NCBI GenBank assembly: GCA_003762875.1
Contig: RIBL01000003.1
Span: 204,714-268,713, forward strand
DNA length: 64,000 nt
Reading direction: 5' to 3'
Source of the DNA: Muribaculaceae bacterium Isolate-110 (HZI)
GTDB lineage: Bacteria; Bacteroidota; Bacteroidia; Bacteroidales; Muribaculaceae
Shown here: positions 60,938-64,000 of the stretch, in pieces
How positions within the stretch are numbered: position 1 is the first letter of the stretch
How the letters are laid out: every line of letters starts with the position of its first letter
Program-made: the position numbers and the translations under genes
The notes under the pieces: generated by a model
The model's input: the letters and a program-made list of their open reading frames with translations, nothing else
What the model was told of the DNA's origin: nothing
Database searches by the model: none

Positions 60938-63835
60938 CTATTGTTTTTGTGGATTGATGTTGAAGCGATACTGTATAGAGGCGAGGATATAGCGTGGTAG
61001 AGTATTGGTCATGGTAACTGTACGGCCTGCTGCAGTGACTACATAACTTACATTGGAGAGGCGATGTAAGAGGTCGAAGGCATCAATGGTAAATATCCAT
61101 CGTCTACTGTTTGGAGTATAGGAGACGCGGGCGTTCCACACTGCGTCGGTAGTGTCGAGCTGACTCAGACCATAGCCGCGGCGGGTATAAAAAGTGAAAT
61201 TGGAGTCTATACCAAAGCCGCAGGGAAGTACAAATCGTCCTGTCAAGCCATAGTTGTAGTGGGTGGCATTTATAGCAGCAAATCCTTCGCGGGTTGATGT
61301 GGTGTGACGGTCAATCACGTTGCCGTTTAGCGATAGTGATTGTCGACCTATCTGCCATGTCAGTTTAAGATTTTCACCAAGAGTGCGGGTATTGACTTTT
61401 GATGGAGTAGGGTCTATTGTTTCTGAGCCGTCAATCACCCCGACCATGTCTACGCTATGTATTTTAGCAGCCTCGGTTGTGGATGTAAGAGTGAACTGTT
61501 GACGTCGGCCGAACTGTATCGAGAATGTGTTTGTGCCGTTTATCGTATAGTTGCCGTTAGCGTTGTAGGTGCGGTTGTAGCGCACGCCGGTGTTTATATC
61601 GTAGGCATATCCACGCACAAGTGCGTTGGAGGTATGGGTTATGTTGAGGCGTAGTGTGTTGTTATATCTTGATACAGCAGGATGCATTCTCCATTGTATG
61701 GTATGCTTATGGTGTAGAGCGTTTTTGAGGTCTGAATTGCCGAGGTCAATGTTGAGGGGATCGGAGGTGTTGATAACATCAACCATATGCAGCAGATCTG
61801 GAGTGTTGGTGTCAAGAGTATAAAGATAAGTCAGATCATTGTACAACCCTCCGTTTTTGGTGCGGTTGAAAATGTATGAGATATTTCCATCAAAATGAGA
61901 GACCGCAGCGACAAATGAACTGCGTCTGACCGGATAGAACTTCCCGTCATTGTAATAATTGAGGTGGCTATGTAGTACACCAACATTTGGTCTCAGCAGT
62001 ATGGTCAACCTATCGCCATTGTCATAGAGGCGCATATATTGAATGCCAAGATTTACGGAATGTTTGTTTTCCAGCAGCGATGATGTGAAGCTATTGCCCG
62101 GATCAAACGACGCGATGTATCCTGACGGCAGTGAGCCATAGATGCCAATGTCGGCCAACCTATCAAGCGCATACATATAGGAATCGCGTGTGCGCGTATG
62201 GAACATATAATTGTAGTCGGCGTTGAGACGAAATTGTTTTATGAAGAAGACGTAGCCTAACTTGCTGTCTAAGTCGAAGTCATGATTTGGGGAATTGTAG
62301 GTGTAGTTGCAGCGTCTGGTGGATGATATCGGCATTCCGGCGGCTACGTTGTAGTCATCCCATAACTCGTCTTTTCGGGATTTATAGTTTATTGTGATTT
62401 TTGTGTTTACAATATCATTGGAACGAGGCATCTTGTATAGCATGTTTGTGCTGAATAATATATTGCCATTTTTGGATGTGCCATCGCTTCGTGTGACCGA
62501 ACGGTTGATTATTGATTCAAGTTGCTCGGCTGAGCCATTGCTATATATTGCCATGAGAGATTGCATCGTGAGGTCTGACTGTTCACGATTGAAACTAGCC
62601 GATGTTGCCGAAGCCGAGTTGTCTGATTTGTTATATGAACCGTTGATATTAGTGTTGATATTGATGCGCGTCAATTGTATGCGTGTTTGGTGGCTTGTGT
62701 GTATTTTGAGAGATTTATCTCGTCCGAATGTTTGCGAGTAGTCATACGTGTTGCCTGTCGTCGGGAGGAAATTTGTGTGATCGGTGGTCGTGAGCTTGTC
62801 CATCCTGATGTTTTCATATGTCACGTCTCCGCTGACACTTCTCTTGTTGTCGGTCGATGTGTACGAATAAGTTAGTCCGGCAAGCTGATAGCGTCGCGAG
62901 TATGACGGCATCTGTTCGGGAGTCCAGTTGTCATCACTTCCCGGAGTGCGCGTGTCATTGAGATTGTTGAGGCTGCCAATAAGACCGACACGTGCGGTTG
63001 GTGTGAACCATGATGCAAAGATACGTCCAAGATACCTACCATTGGTTCCGTAGCCGGACTGAGCGTTAAATATCCATCCCATGTTATACTCTTTCTTGAG
63101 TTTTACATTCATGGTCAGATGTTTTGGTGCATCAGGGATATTCATCCACTTTTCCGTCTCGGTCTGGCCGTTGTAAATCTCTACATCTTTCACCATATAT
63201 GCACTGATATTGTCAAGCATTAGACGGTTATTGTTGTCAAAGAATGGTTTGCCGTCGAGCAGGAGTGTTTCGACAAACTCACCATTTACCGATATTCGCC
63301 CATCGCTCGACAGTTTGGTCCCCGGAAGTTGGTTTATGAGGACATCGAGCATAGAGCCTTCCGCAAGCTGGAAAGCATCGGCGTTATAAACAAGGGTGTC
63401 TCCACGGTGGTAAAATTTGATTTTTGAAGCCGTCACCATAACCTCCCCGAGTTTATGAGGGGCGCGCTCGAGATATATTATCGGCATTTCACGATGATTT
63501 TCTCTTGCTCCGACATTGGTCACATGATAGACAACAGTTTGAGGTGTATAGTTCTTACATCCGACTTCAAACACATAAGTGGAGTCTTGGCGTGTAGTGA
63601 AGAAGCCAAATTCTGAAGTGTTTCGTATGACTACTCCCTTGTACAACTCGCCCATAATTACTGAGTCGATTCTCTCACCGTCAGGACCGATAGTCCATAT
63701 CCATGCGTTTGGCAGATCGGTCTTGAATGTTGCATCCTGCACTCGGCCCCATATGGCAAACGTTTTCGGTAGTGTTTCACTGAGTGTGTCTGAGGCGAGT
63801 TCCCTCAAGCCTGTAGACCTCAGATGACGATGCAA
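60938..63835 (-). CDS. TonB-dependent receptor-like outer membrane beta-barrel protein, without signal peptide
   Basis: The 965 residues match the barrel family with an N-terminal carboxypeptidase-regulatory-like part (AIWGRVQDATFKTDLPNAWI), a plug (KLGEVMVTASKIKFYHRGDT; LINQLPGTKLSSDGRISVNG; LLLDGKPFFDNNNRLMLDNI) and a long barrel ending in YILASIQYRFNINPQKQ. The N-terminus is odd: no in-frame ATG precedes the first domain, and the only upstream start (TTG at 63835) lies inside a -7 promoter element. The alternative TTG at 63808 also gives no signal peptide. The 5' end is therefore probably truncated or replaced. It converges with the helicase gene 49 bases away. Confidence 0.8.
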   Translation of the reverse strand: MHRHLRSTGLRELASDTLSETLPKTFAIWGRVQDATFKTDLPNAWIWTIGPDGERIDSVIMGELYKGVVIRNTSEFGFFTTRQDSTYVFEVGCKNYTPQTVVYHVTNVGARENHREMPIIYLERAPHKLGEVMVTASKIKFYHRGDTLVYNADAFQLAEGSMLDVLINQLPGTKLSSDGRISVNGEFVETLLLDGKPFFDNNNRLMLDNISAYMVKDVEIYNGQTETEKWMNIPDAPKHLTMNVKLKKEYNMGWIFNAQSGYGTNGRYLGRIFASWFTPTARVGLIGSLNNLNDTRTPGSDDNWTPEQMPSYSRRYQLAGLTYSYTSTDNKRSVSGDVTYENIRMDKLTTTDHTNFLPTTGNTYDYSQTFGRDKSLKIHTSHQTRIQLTRININTNINGSYNKSDNSASATSASFNREQSDLTMQSLMAIYSNGSAEQLESIINRSVTRSDGTSKNGNILFSTNMLYKMPRSNDIVNTKITINYKSRKDELWDDYNVAAGMPISSTRRCNYTYNSPNHDFDLDSKLGYVFFIKQFRLNADYNYMFHTRTRDSYMYALDRLADIGIYGSLPSGYIASFDPGNSFTSSLLENKHSVNLGIQYMRLYDNGDRLTILLRPNVGVLHSHLNYYNDGKFYPVRRSSFVAAVSHFDGNISYIFNRTKNGGLYNDLTYLYTLDTNTPDLLHMVDVINTSDPLNIDLGNSDLKNALHHKHTIQWRMHPAVSRYNNTLRLNITHTSNALVRGYAYDINTGVRYNRTYNANGNYTINGTNTFSIQFGRRQQFTLTSTTEAAKIHSVDMVGVIDGSETIDPTPSKVNTRTLGENLKLTWQIGRQSLSLNGNVIDRHTTSTREGFAAINATHYNYGLTGRFVLPCGFGIDSNFTFYTRRGYGLSQLDTTDAVWNARVSYTPNSRRWIFTIDAFDLLHRLSNVSYVVTAAGRTVTMTNTLPRYILASIQYRFNINPQKQ

Positions 63836-63840
63836 ATTTA
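63833..63840 (-). promoter_or_regulatory. -7 promoter element in front of the barrel gene
   Basis: The minus strand reads TAAATTTG followed by CATC, typical of transcription starts in this phylum. It covers the first possible start codon of the barrel gene. No -33 element is seen. Confidence 0.5.
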
Positions 63841-63869
63841 ATTGTTTTTTCTCATTGTTTCGTTATTCG

Positions 63870-64000
63870 ATGAAAAAAAATAGTAATTTTGAAGTGCAGC
63901 CGGACGAGGAAACGGGCTCTGCTGAGGAGCAACTCGCCAGCAACATGGTTGCACCAAGACTGGAGACAGTTGAATATGGGAGCCGTTCCGTTTGGGGCGG
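63870..64000 (+). CDS. Start of an unidentified gene, cut by the window edge
   Basis: An open frame from ATG 63870 (MKKNSNFEVQPDEETGSAEE...) runs past the end of the window for at least 43 codons. A second in-frame ATG at 63945 (MVAPRLETVEYGSR...) is the better candidate if the TAATTTTG at 63884-63891 is the promoter, since that would place transcription start after the first ATG. Too short to assign a family. Confidence 0.45.
   Translation, partial: MKKNSNFEVQPDEETGSAEEQLASNMVAPRLETVEYGSRSVWG

Overview
The window reads as a chromosomal segment of a gut-type Bacteroidota bacterium, order Bacteroidales, most likely near Muribaculaceae or a relative; the family is inference. Support comes from the TTTG-N19/20-TAnnTTTG promoters, the weak Shine-Dalgarno sites, SusC/SusD genes with DUF4843 and PKD-like lipoproteins, a PorZ-like protein, and C-terminal secretion-type domains. 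I found no rRNA, tRNA, CRISPR array, transposase, prophage or replication origin.

Region 1 (1-2.5 kb): a flavodiiron protein gene, a frameshifted remnant of a surface protein that still has a good promoter, and a small DUF2795 gene with its own promoter and terminator. Region 2 (2.5-18.7 kb, all minus strand): the division and cell wall cluster, read rsmH-ftsL-ftsI-murE-mraY-murD-ftsW-murG-murC-ftsQ-ftsA-ftsZ. It has no mraZ in front of rsmH. A four-helix-bundle gene of the 23S rRNA intervening-sequence protein family sits between ftsQ and ftsA, and arrays of an 8-base repeat in opposite orientation flank it. The MurE DNPR motif points to meso-diaminopimelate peptidoglycan.

Region 3 (19-30.2 kb, plus strand): a SusC/SusD locus with no glycoside hydrolase. 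SusC, SusD, a DUF4843 lipoprotein, a PKD-like lipoprotein, a TlpA-type thioredoxin, a secreted protein of unknown function and a secreted serine hydrolase follow one another. A tract of nine G lies just upstream of the promoter. Region 4 (30.2-37.7 kb, plus strand): msrAB, aspartate decarboxylase, a fucosyltransferase-like protein, an rdgB-type pyrophosphatase, a PorZ-like protein and an unknown gene. A perfect 38-bp inverted repeat closes the region.

Region 5 (37.8-49 kb, minus strand): two FKBP prolyl isomerases, an uncharacterised 522-residue protein, a GH106-like protein that seems to have lost its catalytic centre, and a glycan locus (GH8 enzyme, tandem jelly-roll protein, large LruC-like lipoprotein). 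Region 6 (49.4-53.7 kb, plus strand): recF, a DUF721 gene, a thioesterase, an rRNA m5C methyltransferase and trmD. Region 7 (53.7-59.4 kb): surface glycan genes (GT2, an AT-rich DUF115-like gene, GT4, a phosphoethanolamine-transferase-like protein) and panB. Region 8 (59.4-64 kb): a RecD-like helicase, an outer-membrane receptor gene with no signal peptide, and the start of a further gene cut by the window edge.

Links between regions: the PorZ-like protein implies a type IX secretion system, and several secreted proteins here end in domains that look like its cargo signals. I found no clearly new defence or mobile system. The strongest leads are the repeat-flanked four-helix cassette, the in-frame gutted GH106-like protein, the SusCD locus with a thioredoxin and a hydrolase, and the receptor gene without a signal peptide.
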